From assembly GCF_902806685.2 (NCBI RefSeq), contig NC_048554.1, positions 310,001 through 374,000 of the forward strand: a DNA stretch of 64,000 nt, read 5' to 3'. The notes below the pieces were generated by a model. That model had not been told where the DNA came from. It did not search any database and saw only the letters and a program-made list of their open reading frames with translations. This document shows positions 20,090 to 29,775 of the stretch, piece after piece (the first letter of the stretch is position 1; every line of letters begins with the position of its first letter). Made by a program: the position numbers and the translations under genes. This DNA is from Maniola hyperantus (Eukaryota > Arthropoda > Insecta > Lepidoptera > Nymphalidae).

Positions 20090-20865
20090 ATTTACAAAAA
20101 AAATAAAAACCGACTTCGATACACAAACACTAAAAATTGAAAAATAATTTAATTTAGTATTCTTGGCACCATTCCACGCGGTCATGATTTATATAGTAAT
20201 TAGATAAGGCTAGCTTTAAGTTTTATTGTATTAAAAAAAATAAAAAAAATAAAAAAAATAAAAAAATTTAATTTATTACCGAATATATTATGTATACAAG
20301 AGTTAATATAGTTCCATAATAATACTTTTTGGTGCCGGTGCCAATTAGCTTTAGCTGCGCGAATCGTCTAGACTTCATATTTTTATGAGACTCCACAATG
20401 GCACCTCATTGGCACCGACCCCAAAAAATATTATTATGGAACTATATTAACTCTTGTATACATAATATATTCGGTAATAAATTAAATTATTTTTCAATTT
20501 TTAGTGTTTGTGTATCGAAGTCGGTTTTTATTTTTTTTGTAAAAAATTTTATTTCACAATTTTTAGTGGCCCCATGGAATTATGCTATGACTGGTTAAAA
20601 ATCTACTGTTTACTAAGCTATTACACTGATCGCGAGCAATTTACTCTTATCCGTTGAGGAGTTCCAGTATCTATCTTCGAAGATGTTCATCAGATCTTCA
20701 CCAAATTGAAATGGGACCAACTTTGAAGTATACCCTTTCAAACAAAAAAAGAATTTTCAAAATCGGTCCAGGCGTCTTCGAGTAATCGGGGAACATACAT
20801 AAAAAAAAAAAAAAAAGATTCCGACGAATTGAGAACCTCCTCCTTTTTTTGAAGTCGGTTAAAAA
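20090..20865. repeat. R4 palindromic repeat with a nested LINE tail
   Basis: Left arm (CCGACTTCGATACACAAACA near 20110, TATTATGTATACAAGAGTTA near 20287) and right arm (about 20430-20530) are inverted copies. The right part continues to a R4 end, AGAACCTCCTCCTTTTTTTG and AAGTCGGTTAAAAA. 37447-37915 is a second copy of the right part. The left arm is split by the LINE stub at 20157-20264. Confidence 0.7.
20157..20264 (+). mobile_element. Extreme 5'-truncated LINE copy with 11-bp target duplication
   Basis: Begins GTATTCTTGGCACCATTCCA, covers the last codons of the LINE seen at 53180-53579, then 3' UTR and an A-rich tail. The duplicated target AATTTAATTTA is at 20146-20156 and 20265-20275. This is the footprint of target-primed reverse transcription. 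Confidence 0.85.
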
Positions 20866-21290
20866 CTACAATTAAGACTAACAATAGTACCCTACGATTT
20901 CAAAATGGATGATGTGTGGTGCCGCGTTGCTGGGAAGTGGGAAGGCCTATATATGTCCAGCAGGAGACGTATACAGGCTGATTGATTGATTGATTGATTG
21001 ATTGATTAGGTACTCGGTAGGTGTTAGATAGATTCAGGCTAGTCTATTTATATTGTACGAGAGCGGTGTGCAGGCTCGACCGTACCAAAGGGGAGATCTC
21101 CCACCGAGCGGTTGGTTGTGCTCGGTAGCGCCAGCTGGGCCGACGGTTGTATCTTGAAACTTCTATACAGACTATTCTTCCAGACTGCCGAACACTCTGT
21201 TAGTGCGAGTATTGTCGGCGGTACATTTGTTCGGAACTACGTCATCGATTGAACAGCGCCATCTAGTTTCTATTGTGGCAACCGCCACAA
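20866..21290. other. No gene recognised; ATTG microsatellite
   Basis: A run of ATTG (about 7 units) lies at 20979-21006, preceded by GTGCCGCGTTGCTGGGAAGT and CCTATATATGTCCAGCAGGA, which read as a worn LINE end. The rest is unassigned. Confidence 0.4.
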
Positions 21291-21510
21291 TATCATTTTT
21301 TTTAAATAGAGATAGTTACGCCCGCCATGAACCTTTGCAGCACCAGAGGAACCACCGATGCGTTGCCGGCCTTTTAGGAATTTGTTGGTCCGCACCTTGA
21401 ATAACCCCATGTTGTAATCTAGTGGGAACACCGCCGATGGGAGTTGGTTCCACAGTTTGCATGTGAGTGGAAAGAAGGATCTGGCTCAGCGGACTATCTA
21501 AACTTCTACA
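21291..21510 (-). pseudogene. Jockey-type LINE 3' end, reverse
   Basis: Nearly the same as the start of 53934-54372: poly(T), AAATAGAGATAG, CCTTTTAGGAATTTGTTGGT, CCCATGTTGTAATCT and GTTTGCATGTGAGTGGAAAG. On the minus strand this is the end of a reverse transcriptase ORF plus a short 3' UTR. 21511-21890 after it has no recognised gene. Confidence 0.65.
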
Positions 21511-21890
21511 TCTAATCTATTACATTATTTTATTCTAATTATCTGCAAATTAAATGTGCCAACTGCCAACCCTGAGGTGTCCACTGTGGAGCAAACACAA
21601 GAACCATAAAACGACCTCTATCACGTAGGTATAAGGAGCAAGATATCCACTGTTTACATTGGGTAACGCAAACCAAAATGATGGCAAACAACCATTGATA
21701 TGCAAATACCTTAAGATAGATAGATGCAGAAAATACGAGAAGCAATCCAAATTAATTTTCACCTGAATTTCAAACGTGACAATGGATGGATGCTGCCCTC
21801 AGCGTGGAAACTGTTTTAACGCTTAGACAACGCCAACGACTTGAAGTGGCGTCCAGTAAACTTGATGGTGTATAGCCATCAGTTATTTGA

Positions 21891-22238
21891 CGACCTCCCT
21901 GGCGCAGTGGTGAGCGCTGTGGTCTTAATAGTGGGAGGTCCCGGGTTCGATTCCTGGCAGGGGTTTGGAATTTTATAATTTCTAAATTTCTGGTCTGGTC
22001 CGGTGGGAGGCTTCGGCCGTGGCTAGTTACCACCCTACCGGCAAAGCCGTGCCACCAAGCGATTTAGCGTTCCGGTACGATGCCGTGTAGAAACCAAAGG
22101 GGTATGGGTTTAATAATAAAAAAAAAACCTGCCATACCCCTTCCAGGTTAGCCCGCTATCATCTTAGACTGCATCATCACTTACCATCAGGTGAGATTGC
22201 AGTCAAGGGCTAACTTGTATCTGAATAAAAAAAAAAAG
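21891..22238 (+). mobile_element. S2 SINE, best complete copy
   Basis: tRNA-derived head CCTCCCTGGCGCAGTGGTGA (box A) and GGGTTCGATTCC (box B), then a body with TGGCTAGTTACCACCC, CGTTCCGGTACGATGCCGTG and CACTTACCATCAGGTGAG, and the end TTGTATCTGAAT plus A-rich tail. It serves as the reference for all other S2 pieces. The flanking TTGAAG..GCGTCCAGT (21841-21857) and ACTGGACGC..CTTCAAG (22241-22262) are inverted, so the SINE may sit in an older fold-back element. Confidence 0.85.
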
Positions 22239-22477
22239 TTGACTGGACGCCCACCGCTTCAAGTCCGCTTCAAACTCGACAGTAAACCTTATCATACGAG
22301 TAGGTACATAGATAGTAGATGTAGATAGTAGGTCAGCATTAGTAACTTACGACAGATTATTATAGATAGATTGATTATTAATTTCTATTATCTGCCGTAG
22401 ACCACTTTATAAGCACTGGAAAATAGTCTGTTACTTTGCCTGTGCCTAGGAATGGGCTTACTTTACCTTAGGAATGA

Positions 22478-22627
22478 TATAAGTCCCGCAAATTGCTATT
22501 GCGCTGGAACCATGTCTCATTAACATCATTTTGACGTCAGCCGAAATAAAAATATACCATCAGCTCGAAACTTCAGTCTAGCCACTAAAATGGCAGCCAC
22601 GCGCATTAGCAATTTGCGGGACTTATA
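22478..22627 (+). mobile_element. M1 MITE, best copy
   Basis: TATAAGTCCCGCAAATTGCT on the left; AGCAATTTGCGGGACTTATA on the right, a perfect inversion of the outer 20 bases. TA at both borders. The interior is short, with CATTTTGACGTCAG. 22628-22978 next to it has a C-rich patch (CCTCCCCCCCACTCCCCCCT, 22775-22794) and no gene. Confidence 0.8.
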
Positions 22628-22978
22628 ATTAGGTAGGTACACTTAAGAAAATTATCTTCGATTTTGTATCTGTGGTGTTTTTTATGAATGCAAACAAGGC
22701 CACCTTTTACACGGCAGTGTTAACTCACAGAGTAAATATTTTGCAGTAGCCGGTTTATCGGCGCCTGCGCATGCCCTCCCCCCCACTCCCCCCTGCCTCC
22801 CCCGCCTCCCCCCTGTATCCTCATCGGGCTCGGTTAGCAACCGCTTACACGTGGAAGAGTTGCCAAACAAACTCATCGTTAAACCGCGGTGATTATCGCT
22901 GAGGCAATCTTTATTTAACGATTTTTTTGACTGTGATTTAAAGTTTAAGTTATGTTAAATTATTGTAATGTCTGATTG

Positions 22979-23384
22979 TTTTTTAGGGTTCCGTACGTCA
23001 AAAGGAAAAACGGAACTCTTATAGGATCACTTTATTGTCTGTCTGTCTGTCAAGAAACCTACAGGGTACTTCCCGTTGACCTAGAATCGTGAAATTTGGC
23101 AGGTAGGTAGATCTTATAGCAGACATTCGGGAAAAAATCTGAAAAGCGTGAATTTGTGGTTCATCACACTCAAAAAAAAAATTGTGGTCATGAACTAATA
23201 AATTATGTAGTATTTTCAATATTTGAACTAAGATAACAATTTCATGCGGGGTATCATATGAAAGGTCTTTCTTTGTCTTTGTCTTTCTTTCATTTTTGAA
23301 TTATCGTACAAAATGTCGAAAAAATACAACTGTAGTACGGAACCCTCGGTGCGCGAAGCTGACTCGCACTTGGCTGGTTTTTTT
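22979..23384 (-). repeat. R1 repeat, full length
   Basis: TTTTTAGGGTTCCGTACGTC at one end, GACTCGCACTTGGCTGGTTT at the other. The middle has GACCTAGAATCGTGAAATTT and GGGGTATCATATGAAAGG. Confidence 0.85.
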
Positions 23385-24259
23385 ACTCTTTAAAATATTA
23401 CACAAAGGATTTCCTCGATATTGTAGGTAGTGTTACACATGGTGTCTTCCGAATTAATTCCTGTACAACTTTCAAGTGGTAGTTTTATAAAGGTCATTCT
23501 TTTCAAGTGGTAGTTTTATAAAGGTCATTCCTTTAGTGTTTTCAATTTTGTTGCTAAGGTCTGGTTACCGGTCCGATAAACACGCTCCTTTGTCGGTCCG
23601 TCCCGGTTTTTATCATTTATCAATTATCACTTTACTGATAGATCGTTACAAGTTTAAAACCTAAGTCGAAATAGTTCGCTTGACTCCAGCTTAATTTAAG
23701 CTAAAGCGACATAGTATTAGAAATCACCTCTTGATCGGTCGTCGTGATGGTATAAAATAACGAAGGTCTGGCACGCGCAGGCTCTTAGTCCAAAACTTTC
23801 GCCTTTATAATATTAGTGTGAAGTGTGATACCTACTATCCGTAGCTCCAAATAAACACTTTTCTTTTTTTCTTTCAATTCAATTCCCAATTATTGGCTTT
23901 TAGGTCTTTCTTTCTATGCGTCCAAATAAACACTTTTCTTTCTTTCTTTCTCTGCGTCGTATTGCAAAAAGTGTTCTACAAACATGTACCAGTGAACGGA
24001 TCCTAATTAATTCAGAGTAGATATGGGTGGGGTTGCTACGTTGCTATCTCGATGCGCAGAGCGTCGAGTCGACGAGTTTACGACGTTTTTACGACGTTCA
24101 AGTGGGATCCGGGTTACGACCATGTCTAATGAGGAATCCGGATGAAAAAATACCCTCCCTTTATATAAGTGGGGGTAGATATCTTATGAACTTTTTGAGT
24201 AGCTCGCTGACCCGGCTTTGTTTGAGTAAAATGTTTGAAAATCCTTTCTTATGTGGGAG
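23385..24259. other. No gene recognised; 31-bp tandem duplication and CTTT runs
   Basis: A 31-bp unit beginning TTTCAAGTGGTAGTTTTATA is present twice (23470-23500 and 23501-23531). CAAATAAACACTTTTCTTT occurs at about 23847 and again at 23922, with pyrimidine-rich runs. Confidence 0.5.
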
Positions 24260-24491
24260 TCTAAATCTATATATATATAAGGAAAAGGTGACTGACTGAC
24301 TGACTGACTGATCTATCAACGCACAGCTCAAACTACTGGACGTATCGAGCTGAAATTTGGCATGCAGATAGCTATTATGACGTAGGCATCCGCTAAGAAA
24401 GAATTTTTGAAAATTCAACTCTTAAGGGGCTGAAATAGGGGTTTGAAATTTTGTAGTCCACGCGGACGAAGTCGCGAGCATATAAGCTAGT
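24260..24491 (+). repeat. R2 repeat
   Basis: CTATATATATATAAGGAAAA, five GACT units, CAACGCACAGCTCAAACTAC to GAAGTCGCGAGCATATAAGC. Confidence 0.8.
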
Positions 24492-24629
24492 CTTATCTAA
24501 AATCAAGTTCTTAAATCTAGCAGTTTGAAATGACAACTAAGCTTAGTAGTTTGTGTTTGTCAGTCAATCAGTTACTTACCTACTCCTTTTTAGGGAAAGG
24601 GTGGAGGTCTTTACAGAAAGGTGCCTCTA

Positions 24630-25234
24630 ACGGGACCCTAACTAAGCCTCCGCTGTCCATCCGTTTCTCCGTCTGTCCGCTGTCACAACAAATGATGCGA
24701 ATTTCAAAATAACGGCCATAAAAATTAAAAAAAAACAAAAAGTGGGTAAGTATTTTTTGGACGATGGTACGGAATACGGAACCATTTGTGTGCGAGTCCG
24801 ACTCGCACTTAACTGGTTTTTAGGGTTCCGTACCTCAAAAGGAAAAACGGAACCCTTATATATACTTTGTTGTCTGTCTGTCAAGAAACCTACAGGGTAC
24901 TTCCCGTTGACCTAGAATCATGAAATTTGGCAGGCAGGTAGGTCTTGTGGCAGACATTCGGGGAAAAATCTGAAAAACGTGAATTTGTGGTTATATCACA
25001 CAAAAAAATTATATTGTGGTCATGAACTAATAATTAGTATCATCAATTTTCGAAGTAAGATAACTATATCAAGTGGGGTATCATATGAAAGGTATTCACC
25101 TGTACATTCTAAAACAGATTTTTATTTATTTTCATGCATCATAGTTTTTGAATTATCGTGCAAAATGTCGAAATAATAAGACTGTAGTACGGAACCCTCG
25201 TTGCGCGAGCCTGACTCGCACTTGGCTGGTTTTT
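24630..25234 (-). repeat. Two R1 repeats head to tail
   Basis: 24630-24820 is a divergent short R1 (CTGTCCATCCGTTTC, TTTCAAAATAACGGCC, GCGAGTCCGACTCGCACTTA). 24821-25234 is a regular R1 from AGGGTTCCGTACCTC to GAGCCTGACTCGCACTTGGC. The same tandem order (reversed) is found at 44693-45262. Confidence 0.75.
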
Positions 25235-25675
25235 CGAAGTATTTAGGCTAAGGCTAAGCGCACAATATTAGTAACAAAATAATTGTTTATCAATGGATTG
25301 CAATCATAACAAAAACCTACGTACCTTTCATTTGTGTTTAGGTATTAGAAATTTCAAGTATACCCCCGCATCTAATAAGCAATTTGAACAAAAACAAGTT
25401 GGTAGCTACCCCAGGCCATCAAGCGAGCACATATCAGCTTATCGCGCGAGATTATTGGCAGGGCGAGAGGATCCGGGGGGCGAGCTATCTGCCCCGGCGC
25501 ATTTGGAGCGCCAATTTACGAGACAGCTTTACGAGTGCCAAATAGGCGGAACCCGCTTTACGACCACCCTGTATAAGGGCGCCGAATCCACGCAGTTGTA
25601 TGCCGAACTTAATATAATACTTACTTATTGGATTATACATTTTATTTTTATTGTAACTACAGTATTTATCCAATT
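25235..25675. other. No gene recognised; GC-rich patch
   Basis: A 165-codon frame (25293-25790) runs across here, but its end belongs to a LINE remnant and its start has no domain. 25397-25595 is unusually GC-rich for the area (GGATCCGGGGGGCGAGC) and could be the remains of another element. Confidence 0.4.
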
Positions 25676-25990
25676 TCGAGAAAGAGGTAATCCGCCGAAT
25701 CCAACTCGTCTGGCCAAAATCGTCTTCTCGTCCAAAGTTCCCCAGTGCTTGAAGTCCAGTCTTCGCACACGACATGGACCCGAGACATAGTCGCTAACTA
25801 TGGGCCTCATAAGAAAGCTCAGAGTCGCTCAGCGGGCGATGGAGAGAGCTATGCCTGGAATTCCTCAAGTGAGAACTAGAATAACCGACATCCTCGGAGC
25901 TCAACGAATTGCGAAGCTGAAGTGGCTTAGTTTGAAAACACGATAGCCGTTGGGGTCCCAAATTGCTAGAATGGTGACCTCGCGTTGGAA
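25676..25990 (+). pseudogene. LINE fragment: endonuclease/reverse transcriptase C-terminus
   Basis: Reads VFSSKVPQCLK, then, after a frame change, MGLIRKLRVAQRAMERAMPG and QRIAKLKW, followed by traces of the RTDGRWG region. This is the same RTE-type C-terminus as 59285-59475. It is broken by a stop (TAG near 25788) and frame changes. Confidence 0.75.
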
Positions 25991-26084
25991 GATAAGCCCC
26001 GATTCGTTTTTTTACTTTATTTATTAAATTATTTTTAACCTACTCATAGATAGGTACTAGGTTAGGTACATCAGTACCTGTTTA

Positions 26085-26220
26085 AATGCTAAAGTCTGTT
26101 TGTTGGTTTATTGGTTTCATGGTTTGTTCTTCAATCACGTCGCAAGGAGCAACGGATTGATTTGATTTTTTATTCCGGAAAACCAAAGAGTTCCCATGGT
26201 TAAACTTAAGAATTATCAGT
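26085..26220 (+). repeat. R3 repeat fragment
   Basis: AAATGCTAAAGTCTGTTTGT, CAATCACGTCGCAAGG, then a shortened CCGGAAAACCAAAGAGTTCC. 26221-26634 has no recognised feature. Confidence 0.6.
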
Positions 26221-26634
26221 TAATGCTATGCTATGAAAGCTCATAAAAGACAAAAAAAAAAATTTTTAATATTCGCCTAAATAACGTGGCAAATGGCAAC
26301 AGCGATAGGTGTTTTGTTTCCCCGTATCGTACAAAGCACGTACAAAGGTTGTATAATGTATAATATTCGGTAATAAGGAAATTATGGGAATTTTTTTATT
26401 GCTTCGTAAGGGCCGCGCCGGAAGCCCCTTGAAAGCATGAAAGCTTAATGGCATTGTTATGTTACGAATTAGATGTTGCGTATATTATGGTTTACACGTC
26501 CATAATACATAATTGGTTAATGTATTTCTTGAATCAAAAAAATATCAAAATTTAGGTAGGTACTTACTGAGTTTGTTGTGCGCTCTTCTCAGACCTGAGC
26601 GCGACCTGAGAACTATCGCAGCTAAAACTAAAGT

Positions 26635-26910
26635 AATCAGTACCCTTATTATAAATGCTAAAGTGTGTTTGTTTGTTGGTTTATTGGTTTGTCCTTCAAT
26701 CACAACGGATTGACTTATGCATGGGTAAAGTCAAAGACCTGGGGAGTGACATTCGCTACTTTTTATATCGGAAAATCAAAAAAAAAAAAAATTAATCATC
26801 ATTCATCATCATCATGATCAAGCCATCAGCTCAGTACAGCGCACGTGTCTCCTTTCAAAATGAGTAAGGGGTTTTGGCCATATTCTACCACGCTGGCCAA
26901 ATGCGGACAG
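26635..26910. repeat. R3 fragment (+) followed by S3 fragment (-)
   Basis: 26640-26780: TTATAAATGCTAAAGTGTGT, TCCTTCAATCAC, CGCTACTTTTTATATCGG, then an A-rich end. 26805-26905: reversed S3 tail and body, CATCATGATCAAGCCATCA and CCACGCTGGCCAAATGCGG. Confidence 0.6.
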
Positions 26911-27059
26911 TTACAAACATCTGAATAGAATAGATAACAATACATCTTGTTTCTTAAGCGTATGCATACCTACTTAATACTTAGGTACATCATATAACAT
27001 TTCATTTGTAACAAAGAAATGCCGCTCCGCACAACGTAGCGTACCAAATCAATATCAAC

Positions 27060-27310
27060 AGTCGGATTCCGTAACACACGCTCGCTTGCCACTTCGAGCA
27101 ACGGAGAGCGATATACTCCTATGTAATCATGTTACGCTCGCTGATTGCACGCACACACACATCCCCGCCGCGCCGGGCAACGAACGCACACGAGCACACC
27201 CGAATGCGCGCCGAACTCCGAAGCTCCCCTCTCACAGCAGTCGGCATTCGGCCCGTGCGCGAACGAACGTCCACGAACTAGCGCTCGAACGCTCTCCCTG
27301 CTCAATATTA
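27060..27310. promoter_or_regulatory. CpG-rich segment upstream of MADF-BESS gene 1
   Basis: Rich in CG dinucleotides (CGCGCCGGGCAACGAACGC, GCGCGAACGAACGTCCACG) compared with the AT-rich surroundings and lies 460-700 bases before the start codon at 27773. It may contain the promoter or 5' UTR. No TATA box or initiator was placed with confidence. Confidence 0.35.
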
Positions 27311-27772
27311 CTGTGATTACGTAACACAAACCAGTGTGAAACATTCCCAATCAAATAATAAGATAAATCTAACAAAAACTCTCCATGCAAAATACATCCA
27401 ACATCCAATTTCCGAACGAGTAACCCGGCATAGCTACAGCATATCCGACTAAAATAAAGAGTGCGCATAATTGACTGCGATCGTGTTTCGTCGAATGAAA
27501 TCGTTATTTAGTCGGTTTATAATCCGCCATTATTGTGGTTTGATGGGTTTGACATGAGTGAAATTATTCTTGTTTACTTTGACACCTTTGACATTTTGAC
27601 AATTCAATTATGATTTAATCTTAGATGAATGATTAGGTACCGATTTAATGCTCAACCACCACCACGATTTTAATTTTAATGTTATTTTTATTAATGAAAG
27701 TAGTTATACAATAGCAAGTTTAGAGTTTTTACTAAATAGTTAACCGTCGAGAAAAGTCTGTTTGTTGTGCCT

Positions 27773-28093
27773 ATGAAGAAAATGGGCGAAATCTTGGAAT
27801 GGACTAATGAGCAAGTAATTCGTTTGATAAATTCGTACAAAGCGAGGGGCATGCTGTGGGACCCTAACCATGACCTGTACCGAGTACAGACGGCGAAATA
27901 TGAAGCTTGGTGTGAACTCGCGGAACTTTACGGATGCGAAATTACCGATTTGCGGAAGAAATTCAACTCAATCCTGGCGTCGCACCGGCGCGAGAAGGCG
28001 AAGATCCGCATGGGCGGCAAGAGTTCCTGGTTCGCGTACAACCATCTGAGTTTCCTGCCCAACCATTTAAGTTATGAGGACGCTTCTGAGGCG
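27773..28093 (+). CDS. MADF-BESS protein 1, exon 1 (MADF domain)
   Basis: Encodes residues 1-107 of a predicted 283-residue nuclear regulator. Residues about 15-95 form a MADF (Myb/SANT-like) DNA-binding domain: VIRLINSYKARGMLWD, a Tyr at 36, YEAW at 43-46, ITDLRKKF at 57-64, RRE, and a closing SSWFAYNHLSFL. I chose ATG 27773 because it is the first ATG of the frame; a later in-frame ATG (27782) also precedes the domain. The exon probably ends at GCG|GTTAAT (28093/28094), codon phase 0, which fits the phase-0 start of exon 2; without splicing the frame runs on into a hydrophobic non-domain tail to 28201. The donor is a weak match to consensus. Adf-1-type MADF-BESS proteins bind promoters; target and role here are unknown. 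Confidence 0.8.
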
Positions 28094-28498
28094 GTTAATA
28101 ACTTCTCTCTAATACTATTATTAATTATTATTGGTATAGGATATATAATATTTATAGTTTCAAAGTTCAGATGGTCAATAAATATCGCGATACAAAATTG
28201 ACTACGGTTGTACAACGACTTCTATTTATTTATTTTATTTATTTTATTAATTAGGAACACATACAATACCTACTTACACATATTTTACATTTACTACATC
28301 ACATAAACACAAACACACACTGATATAATTATGTATCGATAATAAGTTTACACAATATTTGCAATTATCGTGTCAAGTAAAAAAGAACTAATATTATGAC
28401 TAATAGTTAGCATTAGCAATAATTAATTCTATGTATCATAATATAATTAGTCATTGCGGTTGTATATAGGTGTCATGTAAAACGACGACGATGTGAGG

Positions 28499-28549
28499 GT
28501 GTGCATACCCCCTTAGGTCATGTAAAACGACCTAAGGGGGTATGCACAC
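28499..28549. repeat. Perfect 21-bp hairpin in the intron
   Basis: Left arm GTGTGCATACCCCCTTAGGT plus C (28499-28519), nine-base loop ATGTAAAAC, right arm its exact complement (28529-28549). GTCATGTAAAACGAC also occurs just before, at 28472-28486, so the loop sequence is repeated outside the stem. Confidence 0.85.
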
Positions 28550-28646
28550 GGCGTATTTTTAATCGGATTGAAGCCTAAGCAATCGCCGATAAGGGTTCGA
28601 TTACCACGATAGGTACCTACTACCTATTTACAGTGTAAGATGTGTT

Positions 28647-28901
28647 TAAAGTCCCGCAAATTGCTAATGCGCGTGGCCGCCATTTTAGTGACGCGGACGT
28701 CAGCACTAGACTAAAGTTTCGAGCTGGTGGTATATTTTATTTCGGCTGATGTCAATATGACGTCATTTCGATGTTAATGAGACATAGTTCCAGCGCAATA
28801 GCAATTTGCGGTTTCAATTATCGTGCAAAATGTCGAAAAAATAGGACTTTTGTACGGAACCCTCGTTGCGTGAGCCTGACTTGCACTTGGCCGGTTTTTT
28901 T
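28647..28901 (-). mobile_element. M1 MITE reversed, joined to an R1 end
   Basis: 28647-28812: AAAGTCCCGCAAATTGCTAA to ATAGCAATTTGCGG, an M1 copy whose last bases are lost. 28813-28901: R1 end, TTCAATTATCGTGCAAAATG to GACTTGCACTTGGCCGG. The R1 piece starts exactly where the MITE ends. Confidence 0.75.
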
Positions 28902-29302
28902 GGTTATAAACGAGATAGTTTGGTTGTTTTTATCCAACACGTAGGTACCTAGGTGGGTAGGTACGCCACGTCCGAATTGTTTGAACGTCGTAGTAGATAG
29001 AGTAGGTATATTTAATCGACCCTGACACACTGAAATAATATATATTCGTTACTATGTGTTGAAGCCCAATTGTTTTCAATTCGGCGATGATAAGAAATGA
29101 CCTCGATTTTATTTCGCACAATGATTACTCTACGATGTGTATTAGTTTATTTAATACCTTATTCCAATGAAGTTAAGGTACAATGTACCTTGCCTGTTCC
29201 CGGAATTACCTATACAAAATATTCTTGGTGAATATTTATTTTATAGTTATTGATCTAAGTAACTAAGTACCTGTATATTCCTGTCTCGAATTCTCATAAT
29301 CG

Positions 29303-29348
29303 TTAACTATACTAGTCAAAATAATTTTGTTTTGACTAGTATAGTTAA
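29303..29348. repeat. Perfect 19-bp hairpin next to an R1 end
   Basis: TTAACTATACTAGTCAAAA at 29303-29321, loop of 8, exact complement at 29330-29348. Followed immediately by an R1 end (29352-29427: CAAAAAAATACGACTGTAGT to GTCGGACTCGCACTGGGCCG). Confidence 0.8.
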
Positions 29349-29537
29349 ATTAGTGTCAAAAAAATACGACTGTAGTACGGAACCCTCGGTGCGTGAGTCG
29401 GACTCGCACTGGGCCGGTTTTTTTTACCAATGACACCTCATTTACGTAACAAAATGTACCTAATAGGTATCTAAGTAATAGGTACGTTAGGTGGTAAAGA
29501 TACATAGTATTTTCAACTTAGTTGGATTATATTACAC

Positions 29538-29746
29538 ACTAGCTGATGCCCGCGACTTCGTGCGCGTGGATTTAGACTTCTAAAATCCCGTGGGAACTCT
29601 TTGATTTTCCGGGATAAAAAGTAGCCTATGTCCTTCCCCGGGATGCAAGCTACCTCTGTTCCAAACTTTGTCGGTTAAACAGGTAGGCTGTGAAAAGCTA
29701 ACAGACAGACAGACAGACACACTTTCGCATTTATAATATTAGTATG
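29538..29746 (-). repeat. R3 repeat, reverse, next to the splice acceptor
   Basis: CACTAGCTGATGCCCGCGAC to CTTTCGCATTTATAATATTA. Complete copy with a clean CAGA/GACA run, so fairly young. It ends 29 bases upstream of the exon 2 start; the acceptor's pyrimidine tract lies just outside it. Confidence 0.85.
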
Positions 29747-29775
29747 GTTAATTTAACTTCTTTTTTTGTCCACAG

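Larger units (their letters stand above)
28094..29775 (+). other. Intron of MADF-BESS gene 1
   Basis: GT at 28094, AG at 29774-29775 after the pyrimidine tract TTCTTTTTTTGTCCACAG. It holds two perfect hairpins (28499-28549, 29303-29348), the M1 copy, two R1 ends and an R3 copy that stops 29 bases before exon 2. 28202-28490 is AT-rich with (TTTA)n and no feature. Confidence 0.7.

Noticed and set aside
25293..25790. 165-codon gene
   Set aside because: The end is a frameshifted LINE remnant and the start has no domain or supporting splice signal.
27086..27468. Overlapping frames of 70-78 codons in the CpG-rich segment
   Set aside because: Frames are open on both strands because the segment is GC-rich; there is no domain and several frames conflict.
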